DNA of 64,000 bases from Centrapalus pauciflorus (GCA_020465985.1 JAANYP010000283.1:91961-155960), one strand, 5' to 3'; shown: positions 12,021-24,451, counted from the first letter of the stretch. Translations and numbers: made by a program. Notes: generated from the sequence alone by a model not told the origin.

Positions 12021-12497
12021 AAAGTTTGCATACCTCATTTAGAACCGATGTCTGTATATCTCTAACATAAAAATTAAGACCATTTGGTCATACATCTAAG
12101 TTAGTGACACGTCTGACTTTTTGTTGAATATTTTATTAGCCTTGAGATTCCCTATATGTATTATGCCTACCAACATATCAAACTAGATAATGTATAACAC
12201 TTAGAACTTTAGGTGCATTACGTGTGAAAGCTTAACACTTAGAAATTGTAAAAACTGTGCAAATTTTCATCACTTTGAACCTTCGTATCTAAGACTTAAC
12301 TTATTTTCTGATATTCTCTTTTTTTGAATTTTTTATGGTTTTCTCTCCTTTTTTTTTTGTTTTTCATAAATAAGAGTAAGAAAATAAAATAACCTACTAA
12401 CTTACTATAAAAGGAAAATATTCTAAGCTACTAAACTTACTATAAAAAGAAAGAAACTCTACTTCTATAAAAGGAAATAAGCACTACTAAGGTCAAT

Positions 12498-15400
12498 TTA
12501 CTCTGGATTACGCATTCCGTTTAGTTGAACTAAGTACTCAAAACGCGACTTATCAAAAGCTTTGGTAAATAAATCGTCATTATTATCATCCGTTGCAAGT
12601 TTTACCAGCTTGATTAAGTTCTTTTCCGCACAATCACGAATAAAGTGGTGTCTTATGTCTATGTGCTTGGTTTTACTGTGTTTAACTGGATTATTTGTTA
12701 TTGAAATAGTTGACTGGTTATCTATCTTAATAGGAGTTTGAGTATAAGTCAAATCGTAATCCCGCAATTGTTGTTGTATCCACAGAACCTGGGAACAGCA
12801 ACTACCCGCAGCAACATATTCGGCCTCGCACGTGGACACGACTACCGAAGTCTGTTTCTTGCATTGCCAGGAAACGAGTCTCCCTCCTAAGAACTGACAA
12901 CCTCCAGTTGTTGACTTGCGAGTCAAGCTTCATCCTCCGCAGTCTGAATCCGAGAACGGCTCCAATTCCAGATCGCCCTCCGCATGATACCAAAGTCCAA
13001 GCTTCGGTTTCGACTTGAGGTATCTCATAATCCGCTTCACAGCTTTCATGTGCATCTCTTTTGGATTAGCTTGAAACCTAGCACAAATACACACAGCAAA
13101 CATTATATCAGGTCTAGAAGCAGTTAAATACATGAGTGACCCAATCATGGCCCGATATAACGTCGGATCGACATCGGTATCACTTTCTGTACCCGGTCCG
13201 AGATTATGATTCACTTGAATCGGCGTGCTGAAGTGAGCTGTAAGCATGGTTCCTTCCATCCCGAAGCGCTCTAAGATGTCGTTGACATACTTCGTCTGAT
13301 GAATAAACATGCCCTCCTTTCTCTGTTCGACTTGCAAACCCAGAAAGAAGTTTAACTCACCCATCGCACTCATCTCAAACTTTGACTTCATCACCTTTTC
13401 AAAATCTGTGCACATCTGCTCATCTGATGACTCGAAAATTATATCATCGACGTACACTTGTACCAAGATGAAATGTTTACCTTTTCGCTTCATGAACAGC
13501 GTACTATCTATTCTCCCTCTTTCAAACCCGTTGTCTAAAAGATGAGTAGATAATGTCTCGTACCACGCCCTCGGTGCTTGATGTAATCCATACAAAGCCT
13601 TATCTAATCGATACACTCTGTCTGGATATTTCGGATCTGTAAACCTGGGCGGTTGTTCCACGTATATCAGTTCCTTCACTTTCCCATAAAGGAAAGCACT
13701 CTTAACATCTAGCTGATAAACTTTAAAACCTTTGAAGGAAGCAAAGGCCAGAAACAAACGAATTGCCTCAAGCCTTGCTACTGGCGCGAACACTTCATTG
13801 TAATCGATTCCTTCCTCTTGGTTGAAACCCTTTACTACAAGCCTTGCTTTGTTGCGAGTGACTATACCCCGATCATCTCTCTTGCACTTAAAAACCCATT
13901 TGGTTCTTATAGCAACTTCTCCTCGAGGTAACAGAGCTAACTCCCACACTTCTAGTTTCCTAAACTGTGACAGTTCTTCCTGCATCGCTTCAACCCAAGA
14001 GTGGACTTTTAGTGCCATTTGCACTTTTGTCGGCTCTCCTTGCGAGATGAAACACGAGTAGAGGCAAGTATGAAAGGCCTCGGAGTCATTGATCATCGAC
14101 AACAACACTGTGATGTTATTCAAATTACTCCTAGTCCTCACACGAGCATTAGCATTTCCTATGATACTCTCAATAGGATGATTCTTGTCAATCCTAGATG
14201 TTTTATCTCGTCAACTCTCAGATTATCTCCCAAATTTGATCCTATCTCTCCTAACGGGGGAACGACTTCAGACTCCACATTTTCTTCCTCATGGACACTG
14301 TCTTCAGAGTTAGAATTTGTTGTCTGATTTTCGTTTGTAGGCACTTCAGAATCATTTTCTTCTGGAGATCTATCTTCAGTTGATGTAGGCTCGGATGTTG
14401 ATGGAAAGGTGGTCCTCGGAAAACTTTGACCCTCGTCATTCAGACTTAATGACGACAAATCCTGTTCGATTGTACCTGCATTTCCATCCAAAGGAATGTT
14501 AAATGACTCAAACTATTTTTCATAATCAAATATCCATTTCGGACCAGTTTGGGGTTCATGTGTATAACATGTGACATCAATGTTATACACAATCTCTACT
14601 GTACCATTAGATTTGTTAAAAACCATTTGTTTGGTGAGTTCGGCACATAACCTAGGAAGTATCCTTCGTCAGCCTTTTCACCAAACTTAGGTTTATGTTT
14701 TGTTTTCATTAAAGTACATGGTACTCCAAAAGGTTCGAAGCCAGTTAAATTTGGTGGCCTTTTATTCAAAACTTCATAACAGGTTTTGTTCAATGATTTG
14801 ACAGTAAGGACCCGGTTTAAAACATGGCACGCGGTATTCACTGCCTCCCCCCAAAACATGGTAGGAAGCTTTGAATCCGAAAGCATGGTCCTTGCTGCCT
14901 CAATCAAAGTCCTGTTTTTCCGTTCGGCCACCCCGTTTTGTTGTGGCTCATAAGGTGCACTAAATTGATGCACTATGCCCTTTAATAGGCAATATACACC
15001 AATAAAAGTGTTTTTAAATTCAGTTCGTTATCACTTCGGATACGTTTAACCCTCGTTCCGTAAGAATTTTCCACTTGGTCTAAGAACCCGATAAGCTTGG
15101 CAGTCGTCTTGTCCTTTCTACCTAAAAAGAAAACCCAAGAAAAACGTGAGTAATCGTCAGTAATAACCAAACAGTACCAACTACCACCTATACTCCTTTT
15201 GTTGATTGGTCCGAAGAGGTCCATGCAACAAATCGAACGTCGCAGCTATTGAGTTCTGAGTCTTGGACTTGTGTGCTTTCTTGTGTTGTTTTCCTTTCTT
15301 GCACGGTAGACACTTGTCCTCGAACTGAAAACTCTTTATGGGAACACCTTGCACTAATCCATTTTTTGTAATGTAGTTCATTTTTCTTAGGTGCAAGTGT

Positions 15401-15855
15401 GCCATACGTCTGTGCCATAAAACCGACTCAGTCTCAGAAGCTTTTGATAGTAGACAAATTGGTCCCATCGAAGATTCCGGCTTGTTCATGTCGAGCATGT
15501 ACAGGTCATTCTTCCTTGGTGCCCTCATCAGTATCCATGCTTCAGGTACCTTGAATCCCGGTTTCAGCACTAACGCCTCAGTATCAATGAAAAGTACTGA
15601 GTTCTTCTTATCACATATTTGAGATACACTAATGAGATTGTGAACCTATTTATCAACGTGATAAACTTGATCCAGTTTGATAGTCCCATTAGTAACCACT
15701 CCAGTACCGGTGATATTTCCTCCTTTATTGCCAAGGAATCATACAAATCCCCGATTCCCTCCCTTGAAGTCTGCAAGTAGACTTCTTTCCCCTGTCATGT
15801 ACCTGGAGCAACCACTGTCGACGAACCATTTGTTGTTTGGACCTGTAGTTAACTC
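12498..15855 (-). pseudogene. pol of B1: protease, integrase, RT, RNase H
   Basis: Minus strand. Protease: WFVDSGCS just after 15855. Integrase: zinc-binding segment LWHRRMAHLH...CLPCKKGK (15420-15290), then the catalytic core with MDLFGP, a TDDYSRFSWV block, RSDNE and QQNGVAERKNR (15224-14596). RT: 14141-12930, intact over 403 residues, with KARLVVKGF, QLDVKSAFLYG, LYGLHQAPRAWY and the catalytic YVDD at 13454-13443. RNase H: 12926-12498 with KSTTGGCQFLGG, CEAEYVAA and KTKHIDIRHHF. Stops and frame changes break the protease and integrase (near 15720, 15630, 15220, 14980), so no intact polyprotein is made. Confidence 0.85.
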
Positions 15856-15894
15856 CTACACATGAAAGAAAATAGGTTAGTTATCACGGGGAAC
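15856..15894 (-). other. splice-acceptor-like gag/pol junction of B1
   Basis: Minus-strand reading: Trp codon, then GTTCCCC...AACTAAC, a pyrimidine-rich tract, GTGTAG, then the protease frame. The gag stop TAA (15879-15877) and a second stop TAG (15858-15856) lie inside. The GT-to-AG span is 39 nt, a multiple of three. The equivalent span occurs in B2, D and C. Confidence 0.4.
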
Positions 15895-18729
15895 CCAAGC
15901 CATAACTGACTTGGTAATACCATTCTCATCCACATATGTGAACTCTTTCAAATACCCATCTCTCCGTTCAGGTGACTTGGGTTTTTGAATTGGAGTCTGT
16001 TGTGGTGCAGAGTAATTTAAGTTCACTGTCGGCCTTTGTGTAGGCATTTGCTGTGGAGCTCTTTTATAGTTTCGATTATATGGAAATTCCGATTGATATC
16101 CATGAGCTCTACCTGGTGTTTGATGTCTTACAGGAGTGTGTGACCTAACCGGAGTGTAAGCTCTGCTAGGTGTAGTACTCCTATAATTCTGATGCGGTCC
16201 TGACCTAGATTGATTAACGACTCTATTTGGTGAATTAGTCCTAATCACTTCTTTGGGTCGACCTGACACAGGTGTTTGTTTCACAGCAGATTTAGGTGTG
16301 GCTTGCACAGTTTTCTCGGTATTTTGAGAACTACTAGTGCTTGCAACACTTGGAGAAGGCTTGTGTAGTTCCGGCTTTCCAGTTTTAGGTGTAGAGTCTA
16401 CTTTGCTATGTGGACAACTAGAAGCAACATGCCCCCTTTCGTGACATCTAAAGCAAGACATTTTGTCAATCGACTTTTTATGTGTGCCCTTTGACTTAGG
16501 TGTCTCACTAGTGTCTGGTTCTTTTGTTTCAACTATAGCGACTGGTTCCTCCTCCTTATCATTAAAGTCAATTTTGTGTTGTCCTACAGGTTTATCACTA
16601 GAGGATGGCACAAATTTAACCTTCTTAATCTTGATATTATTAGCAGTCACCATAGTATCATTTGCCTTAGCAAGTTCAGACACTGGTTCCGGTATTTCCT
16701 CTGATTCAAGTGATTTTTATGTTTTCTCCTGAGGTTGAGGTACATAATTATCATTGAAAGTTGGAGGACTCTCATGATACCCTAGACCTACAGGCTTCTT
16801 AGACTGACGCTGTGCATCTAAGATCTTTCCTAGGTTGAGCGATGAGTTCCTAAACTTTTCAAGTTTACTGTTTACCTCAACTACCTTTAAATTAGATTCT
16901 GCTAGCTCTACTTCTTTGGTTTTAAGCTCCTTGGTCAATGCCTCAACATGTTCATACATCAGTTCTAATCTAACACACTGTTCACTAAGCTTGTCCTTTA
17001 GAACTACGACATCTTGTGCATCTGCCTTAAGCTTATCCATAAGATCTTCCTTTATATCTACTAGGCTAGCGTTATCGGATTTTAATGATTCATTCTGAGC
17101 AGATATATTTTGATGTGATTCAAGTACTAAATTTAACCTATCGTTAGACGTAGCACAAAAAACACATAAATCATGAAAAAGAGAAAAGTTCAGAGTTACC
17201 TTGGCATGATCTGATTCCATGTTGGCCATCTGTGCGGTGAACTCCAGAATGGTCTGATCATCTGACTTTTCTACCCACATCGGACTGCTTTCATTCTGAT
17301 TGCTGTCCCCTGTAATTTCTTCTGCTCCATCACTTCCAGTCTCGGTAACTTCAGCCATAAAGGCTCTAGCATTCGACTCTGGATGTGTACTCCAGTCATA
17401 AGTTCCATCAAGCTGTCTGTCTGATGTGACGTTGGATAACAGACACGCTATATTCGCCTGACTGGTTGAACTACCTGGCAGATATGTCCCTTGAGATTGA
17501 TTCTGATACTGATTCTGGTAGTTTTCTACTTTCGGTCTCTGACACTCTCTAGCAAAGTGTCCTAACCCCTGACAGTTGTAACACTTAACCTTGGACTTAT
17601 CAAACCCAATCTTATTGTTACTAACATTGAGGTTTCTGCCCGTCCTCTTCATGAACCTTTTAACTCTCTGAGTTACCATGGCCAGTTGCCATTGCAGATC
17701 CATCTCTTCTAGATCATCAGGATCTACCTGATCGTAATCCTCATCCCAAAGCGCAGGATCGTTGATTTTGCCCTGAACACAATTTCCGTAAGCGGCTACA
17801 AATGAAGCCAACAAATTCAGATGGTCTTCGGCTGATTTTGCGCTCATAGGCATCTTTGAATACCCTTGAGATGTAGATGTAGGTGTAGCCTGATGCTGCT
17901 TTTCTTCTGGTCTAGCAAACCCTAAGAAAGCCCTACTTACTGAGTCTTCTGATTCAACCGGTGTCGATGTCTTTCCCGAGAAGAATGTTGTAGCCGTCTT
18001 CATATCAGTTGCCCCTGAAGGTTTTGATTTCCCAAAGTACTTATCCGGATCTTGAACTTGTTCATAATCCCTTTCCTTCTTCAGCAACTCAAAGTGATAG
18101 GCCCTCAGCGTTCCTATGACACTATCTAGAGCAAGAGTATAGAATTTGTCTTCATCATGCTTTATCAGTGCCACATACATCTCCCATTTGGCTGGCAAAG
18201 CATCTAGAATTTTGTTAACTTTCTCTGTTTCACTATACTCTACATCATGGCTGTCTAACTCAGTCAATAAGTGATAGAATAGCTTTTCGTTTTTCAAAGC
18301 TTTGAAGAACCCGAACTGCTGCTTGAGCATTTCCATTCTATTCTTTCTGACCCTCGGGTTACCTTCACACCGTTTCTCTAAAGCATCCCACAGCTCTTTT
18401 TCTGTCTTCTGACTACAGAAAGTGTGCAAGATCTCCTGAGGTAATTCCATTCTAATGATAGCGAATGCATGGTTCTCGGCTTCATATAGCTTTTTATCGT
18501 CGTCCTTCATCTTTGAATATGGCACAACCTTTTGTCGTCATTCAATCTCAGCCGTAGGTGGAATGTATCCTTCATCTATACAAATCCACATCCGCATATC
18601 ATTAAACCTCGCAAAGTCGGCGAACCTATCCTTCCACCAGTAATAATCCTCTATTTTCATCAGCTTAGGTGGTGAATTCGCTTTTCCGACCTCTTGATCC
18701 ATCTCAATGAACCTCTATAGACTTGTCAT
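15877..18729 (-). pseudogene. gag of B1
   Basis: A single minus-strand frame from ATG 18729 to TAA 15877, with internal stops at 18717-18715 (TAG), 18540-18538 (TGA) and 16719-16717 (TAA) but no frameshift. A copia-type Gag core with WDALEKRCEGN and ALPAKWEMY occupies the first third. The first CCHC knuckle (CYNCQGLGHFAREC) is near 17580. A long coiled coil (17100-16830) leads to GYHESPPTFNDNYVP (about 16780). A second CCHC knuckle (CFRCHERGHVASSC) is near 16440. A basic tail rich in Arg, Pro and Thr ends in AWVPRDN. The double knuckle makes it far longer than a usual plant copia Gag. Confidence 0.85.
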
Positions 18730-19305
18730 CGTTTCAAATATTTTTGAATTTAAACTTAATTATATTAATTCAAAATTAATTTAAAATAATTCTTTCAAAT
18801 TTGGGAAAATTCGAATCTAATTAAATTTTAAATTTGTTTGGAATCAAATTCGAAATTAAGTTTGAAATTCAACTATGTTCGAAATTAATGACAAAGTCGA
18901 AGGTGTAACTAAATTCGAAGGTCCTTATTCGATTTTAGATTAAAATCGAAAGCCAAATAAATTCGAATTGGCCAAAGTCAAATCAAACCCTAAGGAACCT
19001 CGAAAGGAGCGTATTTTCAGTCAAACTCGAAAATGAGAAAACCCTAATACCCTCTTAATAAACTCGAGCGCCGCAAGTTCGAAAAACGGCTAATAATTCG
19101 AGTTTTTCAAGTTTTCAGATTAAACCAATCTTTTTACGAGTAAAAATACTGATTTCGATCAAAAACTTGAACTACAACAAAGTATTTTCCGAGATCTGAC
19201 TTGATAAACTCGAAAAATCTCCAAAAACGTGATATTATCCGTCCAAAACGTCAAGAAACCTAGGATGTTGCTTATGAACACGAAGAATACCAAGAACACC
19301 CCAAA
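18730..19305 (-). other. 5' leader of B1
   Basis: Untranslated leader between primer site and gag start, rich in TTCGAA/CTCGAA motifs. No gene is seen. The B2 leader at 60259-60833 corresponds to it. Confidence 0.7.
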
Positions 19306-19318
19306 GGCTCTGATACCA
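19306..19318 (-). promoter_or_regulatory. primer binding site of B1
   Basis: Minus-strand TGGTATCAGAGCC, complementary to initiator Met-tRNA, two bases inside the 5' LTR. Confidence 0.93.
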
Positions 19319-19320
19319 CT

Positions 19321-19818
19321 TGTAAGGTCTTGACTCTACGTATCTATCTCGACGCGACACCGTCCAACGAGTGCGGAATCCTCGTTAGCGGCTTGACGGT
19401 AAGTTCACACACACGGAAACACGGAGACTACCACGGTGTTAGACGAACGACTACGTACGCCCCTACACGATGATCCTCTCCGAAACAACTCTCTGGAAAC
19501 TTGCAAGTTCGAGATCGCCTTTGCTAATCGCTCTGAAAAACGTCTGCAAAAGTCTAATAATTAATCGAAATAACCCTTAATTATACTGACAGATTCGAGT
19601 TTGTCTTAGGACAAATTCGAATCAGGCCCAACGCCCATTCGAATTTGTCCTCATTGAACTTCTTGTAATACATTACACCAAGTTCAAACATACAATCAAC
19701 CAATATCAAACACACATAATCCCATATATCAAACACTATTCAATCAATACCAAGTTACTTGACTTACACAAATGCTATCAAAACTTAGACTGCTATCGTC
19801 ATACAGGATGTACTAACA
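19321..19818 (-). repeat. 5' LTR of B1 (498 bp)
   Basis: Same ends as the left LTR (TGTAAGGTCTTG to TACTAACA) but about 100 bp shorter, lacking the degenerate repeat section. Followed by the duplicated TTCCT at 19819-19823. Confidence 0.93.
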
Positions 19819-20109
19819 TTCCTCAAACAGTTTATCATCCAACTCGAGCATAAATTGAATGTTTCTCGAATCAAGCTTTGATCGAGTTTGAACTTGCTTC
19901 AACTTTTTTAAGTCCTAAACACCTCTGAAAGTTTCAACAATTAATTCTAGGTATGTTTAGACCTAACCATGTACCTTTTCCTACTCGAAAATTGGTTTTA
20001 AACATTTTTCCTTTACTGAACTTTGACCAAAAACAACACTTGACTCCCCAAAAATCCAAATTACAGTCAGTTTTGAAACTCGACAAGTTTGAATTACAAA
20101 TTCAAATTT
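19819..20109 (-). other. fragment of element C spacer
   Basis: Begins with the right TTCCT duplication and then continues the CTCGAAT-rich spacer seen left of B1. No gene. It ends where homology to the F 3' region starts, near GGTACAATATTTTG. Confidence 0.6.
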
Positions 20110-20475
20110 GTCAGGTACAATATTTTGTAGAGATAAAATTAATTTTACTTCTAATAATTGTTTTCATCTCTAAGGGGAAGATTTTTAGGTATAAAATAGA
20201 GATGAAACAATTATATTCTTTGAAAGTTTAGTGATCTAATTGTATATAAGAAATAGTTCCGGTGTTGTTTGTGTAAATACTTCATACGTGTGTATTAAAT
20301 ATAAATAGGATTGGTATGTGCACTGTTGACATATGGTTGAGAGAAACAATCACACAAACACACATAAAAGGAGAAGGAATAGAGTAGTATTGAATAAGAA
20401 TGTACAAGGAATATCACTGTAATGTTTTCTCATCTATTTTCTCATTCAATATTATGTGTTGATTAATATAAAAAC
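20110..20475 (+). repeat. inverted copy of the F 3' end (purine tract plus truncated LTR)
   Basis: Plus-strand sequence from 20110 matches, inverted, the sequence at about 20480-20893. It includes a purine tract AAGGGGAAGAT (20172-20182) and an LTR starting TTTTAGGTATAAAATAG at 20183 (TG changed to TT), with TATAAATA at 20300-20307. The copy stops after GTTGATTAATAT, short of the LTR end. With the adjacent left LTR of F it forms a large palindrome with arms of about 365 bp. Confidence 0.75.
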
Positions 20476-20478
20476 AAT

Positions 20479-20819
20479 TGATAGTTTCATTTTCATGCAA
20501 TTCAATCACATATAACAACTATTATATGAACAATAATAATCAACACATAATATTGAATGATTGAATATATGAGAAAACATTACAATGATATTCCTTGAAC
20601 TTTCTTGTTCAATACTCCTCTATTCATTCTCCTTGTATGTGTGTTTGTGTGATTGTTTCTCTCAACCGTATGTCAACAGTGCACATACCATTCCTATTTA
20701 TTCTTAATAAACAAGTATTAAGTATTTACACAAAAAACCCCTAAACTATTTCTTATATACAATTAGATCGCTGAACTTACAAGCGATATAATTGTTTCAT
20801 CTCTATTTTATACCTAACA
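20479..20819 (-). repeat. 3' LTR of F (341 bp)
   Basis: Plus-strand TGATAGTTTCATTTTC to TATACCTAACA. Matches 23450-23789 with scattered substitutions; the TATA region reads TATTTATT instead of TATTTATA. Confidence 0.88.
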
Positions 20820-20830
20820 ATCTCCCCCTT
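20820..20830 (-). promoter_or_regulatory. polypurine tract of F
   Basis: Minus-strand AAGGGGGAGAT abuts the LTR. A second copy of the tract together with an LTR-like start (TACCTAACAATCTCCCCCTT) lies at 20885-20904. Confidence 0.8.
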
Positions 20831-23434
20831 ATAGATGAAAACATTTATTACAAGTAAAATAAATTTCACCTCTACAAAATATTGTACCTAACAATCTCCC
20901 CCTTAGAGATGAAATCAATTTTCCACTTAAAGCTCATTGCTTCAACCTTCAAAATATTTTCTTGATTCGTTTCTTGAATCTTCTTCTTTCTTTTGATCTA
21001 TGAATCTTTTGATAAAGTCTTCTTTGTCTTTGTCTCTCTCTGATCTTCAAATCTCTCTATCTCTGATCTTCTCTTTTCTTGTAAGCACACCCCCCCTTGG
21101 ATCATGAATAGCTTTATAATCTCTTTCTTGATCAATTGTCTTGAGATGATGTAGCAATTGTCTTCAATTCACTTCAATCTTCTCAACAGTTGTCTTTGAA
21201 CTTTAGCTTTTCTCCCTCTCATGATGATCATAAGAAATATTAACATCATGCAAATTCTTCAGTGAATTTGATTCATTGAAGTTTACACTAGATGAAATAG
21301 AAGAACAATTACAATTTAAAAAAAAAGTTACAAATTGATTACTCCCCCTCAAATTGATATTCACTCCCCTAATCTAAACAAATATATCTCACTCCCTCAA
21401 ATGAATATTTTTTCAAAATGAAACAAGGCTTTTCAACTTTCCGAAAATAAAACACATTCATTTGGTTAAATAACGAGTCCAGGTCCACATAGGATTCCTG
21501 TTTGCACAATAGACATAATCTATGTGACCTACGTTCAGCGCTTGCGTGATTTTAACACCGGTAGGATTTCCAAATAGTCATGGTGAAATCATTATCATTA
21601 AAGAACCACTCTTATTTGTTCCGGCTTAGTCACTGTATTAGCTGTTTCTAGTCTCGCAGACTGTCAGACTCGATGTGTCCTAAAAGTGTATATTATAAGC
21701 TCTACACACAATGTGCATCAAATGAAATTGGAGATCGGAGAAAATGTCTTCCCTGTTTTAATATCAATAATATCCAAATGATATATCAATAGAAATGTGT
21801 TATATCTCCGTGATTTATTGAAACAGAAATATTTTGAGAGATAACTGAGTAGTTGGTGGGGTTAAGTGCATGCGTCACTTGGTCCATGGCATCTTTTTTA
21901 ATATCAAGTCACTTAGGGCTTGATAGATTATGTGGATTACCCAGCCGACACAGTGTAGGTAGGATTTGATTTTCTTCAAATCCTTTCTCAACTCTCAGCT
22001 TTCAGCATCTTTCAACTAAGCTCCCTCCGGCTCACTTTTCAGAAATAGATTCAGTCAGCTTTATAGTAAAAGCATCAAGTGATGCACCACCATCTCCTAT
22101 CAATATACCCCTCTCACTTAGAAAATATTTGAAAATTTTGGACACCAAACTCGAATAAAGAAGTTTTAAACTCGAATGAGTCATAAATTTTGGTATCAAG
22201 GATATCAACTCGAATGACCTTAGAACCAACTCGAATGAACCTAGATGTTTCTCGAATGAAATAACATCCAACTCGAATTCTGATAAAACTTTGAAAAACT
22301 ATTTCAGTAAATGATAACTTGTGAAAAATAAGCTCTGAAATTACTTTTTGACGATGAAATTTTAGCTTTTCTGTAGAAAATTGCCTATAAATTTTTTCTA
22401 GAGTGCAATTGGGCCTCGAAAATTTACCGAACCGGCTTTGCCCGTTCTAGAAATGTAGATCTCGGTTTAAGCTTCGAGTTGACGTATGGTAGGCCTTCTA
22501 ACGATGTTCCATTCAAAAGTTATGACCAATTTAAGCAGCTAAGGTTATTCAGTCAAACTCGAATGATAAAATAATGAAACTCGAATGGTTCTGAATGAAA
22601 CTCGATTGAAGCTTTATAAAACTCGAATGATTAAGTATGAAACTCGGATGAAGCTTATTGAAACTTGAATGAAGAATGATTCAACTCGAATTTATAGTGA
22701 ATGAAACTCGAATGAACTCGTAGTCCAACTCGAATTACTTTGTGATCGACTCGAATGAAACATAAAGTTTTTTGATTAACTCTTTGATGAACTCGAATGG
22801 AATATGATGTTTCTCGATTAACTATTTGATCAACTCGAATGAAACATTAAGTTTCTCGATTAACTCTTTGATCAACTCGATCAAAGAAGTATACAACTCG
22901 AATATCAAATGAACCAAACTCGACCAATTCTTTATACAACTCGATAAAAGAACTCTTCCCACTCGATCAACTCTTGATCCAACTCGAATGACTTTTTTTG
23001 TAAAACTCGATTAAAGCTATGAATGAAGTATTACCCGAGTTTTATCATTTTTCAACAAAAAAGAAGTTCAGATTCAAACTTTTTCAACAAAAACTCGATC
23101 CAAGGTTCGTTTTTAACACAGAAACACTTTTTGTGAAATTAGTTTGGCTAATTTCAGATTAAAAACACAAAACTAGAAAAAAATCAGTAAGAACACAAAT
23201 ATTTTGAAAAAATAGTAAACTTCAAATTACTTTTCGTGTGTTTGGAGTTAAAATCTGATACTTATATCATTGAATTCGTCTTTAAAATTCGCACTATCGA
23301 TCCAAATATCAGATCATTTCATCCACAAAACCAAAATCCAGAAATGGTTTTCAGATTTTAAATAAAAAGAATAAAACAGTGTTCTGGAAAAAATGATTTC
23401 AGATTAAAAAATTCACTCAAATTCAGCCATATTA
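20831..23434 (-). other. non-coding interior of F
   Basis: No protein homology in any frame. From right to left: leader (23434-22290) with CTCGAAT motifs packed at 22550-23040; a segment shared with the C spacer (22110-22280); and AT/CT-rich sequence with several CTCCCCCT tracts (20900-21420). The 79-residue minus frame at 22032-22271 is a reading of the motif array, not a gene. Confidence 0.7.
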
Positions 23435-23447
23435 GGCTCTGATACCA
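23435..23447 (-). promoter_or_regulatory. primer binding site of F
   Basis: Minus-strand TGGTATCAGAGCC, two bases from the LTR. Confidence 0.93.
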
Positions 23448-23449
23448 AT

Positions 23450-23789
23450 TGATAGTTTCATTTTCATGCAATTCAATCACATCTAACAACTATTATATGA
23501 ACAATAATAATCAACACATAATATTGAATGAATGAATAGATGAGAAAATATTACAGTGATATTCCTTGAACTTTCTTGTTAATACTCCTCTATTCCTTCT
23601 CCTTGTATGTGTGTTTGTGTGATTGTTTCTCTCAACCGTATGTCAACTGTGCACATACCATTCCTATTTATACCTAATACACAAGTATTAAGTATTTACA
23701 CAAATAACCCCTAAACTATTTCTTATATACAATTAGATCCCTGAACTTACAAACAATATAATTGTTCCATCTCTATTTTATACCTAACA
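23450..23789 (-). repeat. 5' LTR of F (340 bp)
   Basis: TG...CA bounded. Minus-strand TATAAATA at 23672-23665 is a plausible promoter. Outside lies GAATT and then the 3' part of element C. Confidence 0.88.
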
Positions 23790-24451
23790 GAATTAAATGT
23801 TGTGTGTTTTAAAAACGAACTTGAAATTTTCTTTTCAAGTTCATAAGACCAAAATGAATCCAAACACACTATGAATTTCATATTAACGAATGAAAATCAG
23901 AATAGCACAACACACACACACACACACACCGAAACACCAAGAACACACATAGTTCAATAAACTCGAAAAATAAGCTAAAAAAGAACAAATAATAACCAAA
24001 AAACAGAAACAATAGTTAGAATTTCAACAAGAATCTTGAAATCTTTTTCAGAATAATAGGTTGCTACGGTGTTAAGAAATGTCGAGAGTGGTTTTTAAGA
24101 AGAAGGTGAACAGTGGCCGTATTTTGGAAAATGTAATATTTGAATTCAAATTTCAAATTTATAGGAAATTTGAAATTTTGAAAAAACCCGGCCCACTTTA
24201 ATGCTTTTGACCTCCCCCTCAGAAGAATATCTCTTTTTATAACAACTCCCCCTACAATGAATAGATAAAAAATTATCAGAGAATTAAAATATCAGATAAA
24301 AATTTTTGTCGCTCCCCCTGCACATGACAATGCGATTCTGTTAAACTAAGAAAATTAAACTTTTAAATCACATGAGATTAACTACAATTTTAATCAAGTA
24401 AAGAAAATTTTAAATTTAAAATTATATTGTGTAACCACTGAATGTTTAAAA
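23790..24451 (-). other. post-pol region of C with internal purine tracts
   Basis: No gene. Contains a CA microsatellite (about 23912-23928) and three minus-strand AGGGGGAG-type tracts (about 24212, 24248 and 24313) between RNase H and the F insertion. Repeated purine tracts after pol are a Sirevirus hallmark. Confidence 0.65.

Larger units (their letters stand above)
10573..12497 (-). repeat. long post-pol spacer of B1
   Basis: No gene is visible in about 1.9 kb between RNase H and ORF2. It holds CTCGAA/TTCGAA motifs (10600-11260), an AAAAT microsatellite (about 11415-11470), three stem-loops with compensating arm changes (11860-12020), and several copies of CTATAAAAGGAAA (12400-12470). Confidence 0.6.
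6850..19818 (-). mobile_element. B1: complete family B Sirevirus-like element, 12,969 bp
   Basis: Two LTRs, a primer site, a purine tract and a 5-bp target duplication define a whole minus-strand element inside C. Order on the minus strand: 5' LTR, leader, gag, pol, long spacer, ORF2, purine tract, 3' LTR. LTR differences are roughly 3 percent by eye outside a 100-bp indel. Coding regions carry several stops but long stretches stay open, so it is probably dead yet not ancient. Confidence 0.93.
20479..23789 (-). mobile_element. F: non-coding LTR element (3,311 bp)
   Basis: Two LTRs of 341 and 340 bp in the same minus orientation, a perfect primer site and a purine tract, but about 2.6 kb of interior with no gag or pol. 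The leader matches element C in layout and in short stretches, so F looks like a non-autonomous derivative dependent on C-type enzymes. Right flank is GAATT and left flank ACAAT, so there is no matching duplication. The left side has been rearranged with an inverted copy. Confidence 0.75.

Noticed and set aside
22032..22271. 79-codon minus frame with SFEL repeats, also 6470-6772
   Set aside because: Produced by the CTCGAAT array; no conserved start and no protein homology.
23450..23789. Right LTR of F as the missing 3' LTR of C
   Set aside because: It is followed on its interior side by a primer site, not preceded by a purine tract, and its sequence differs from the C LTR at 44452-44743.
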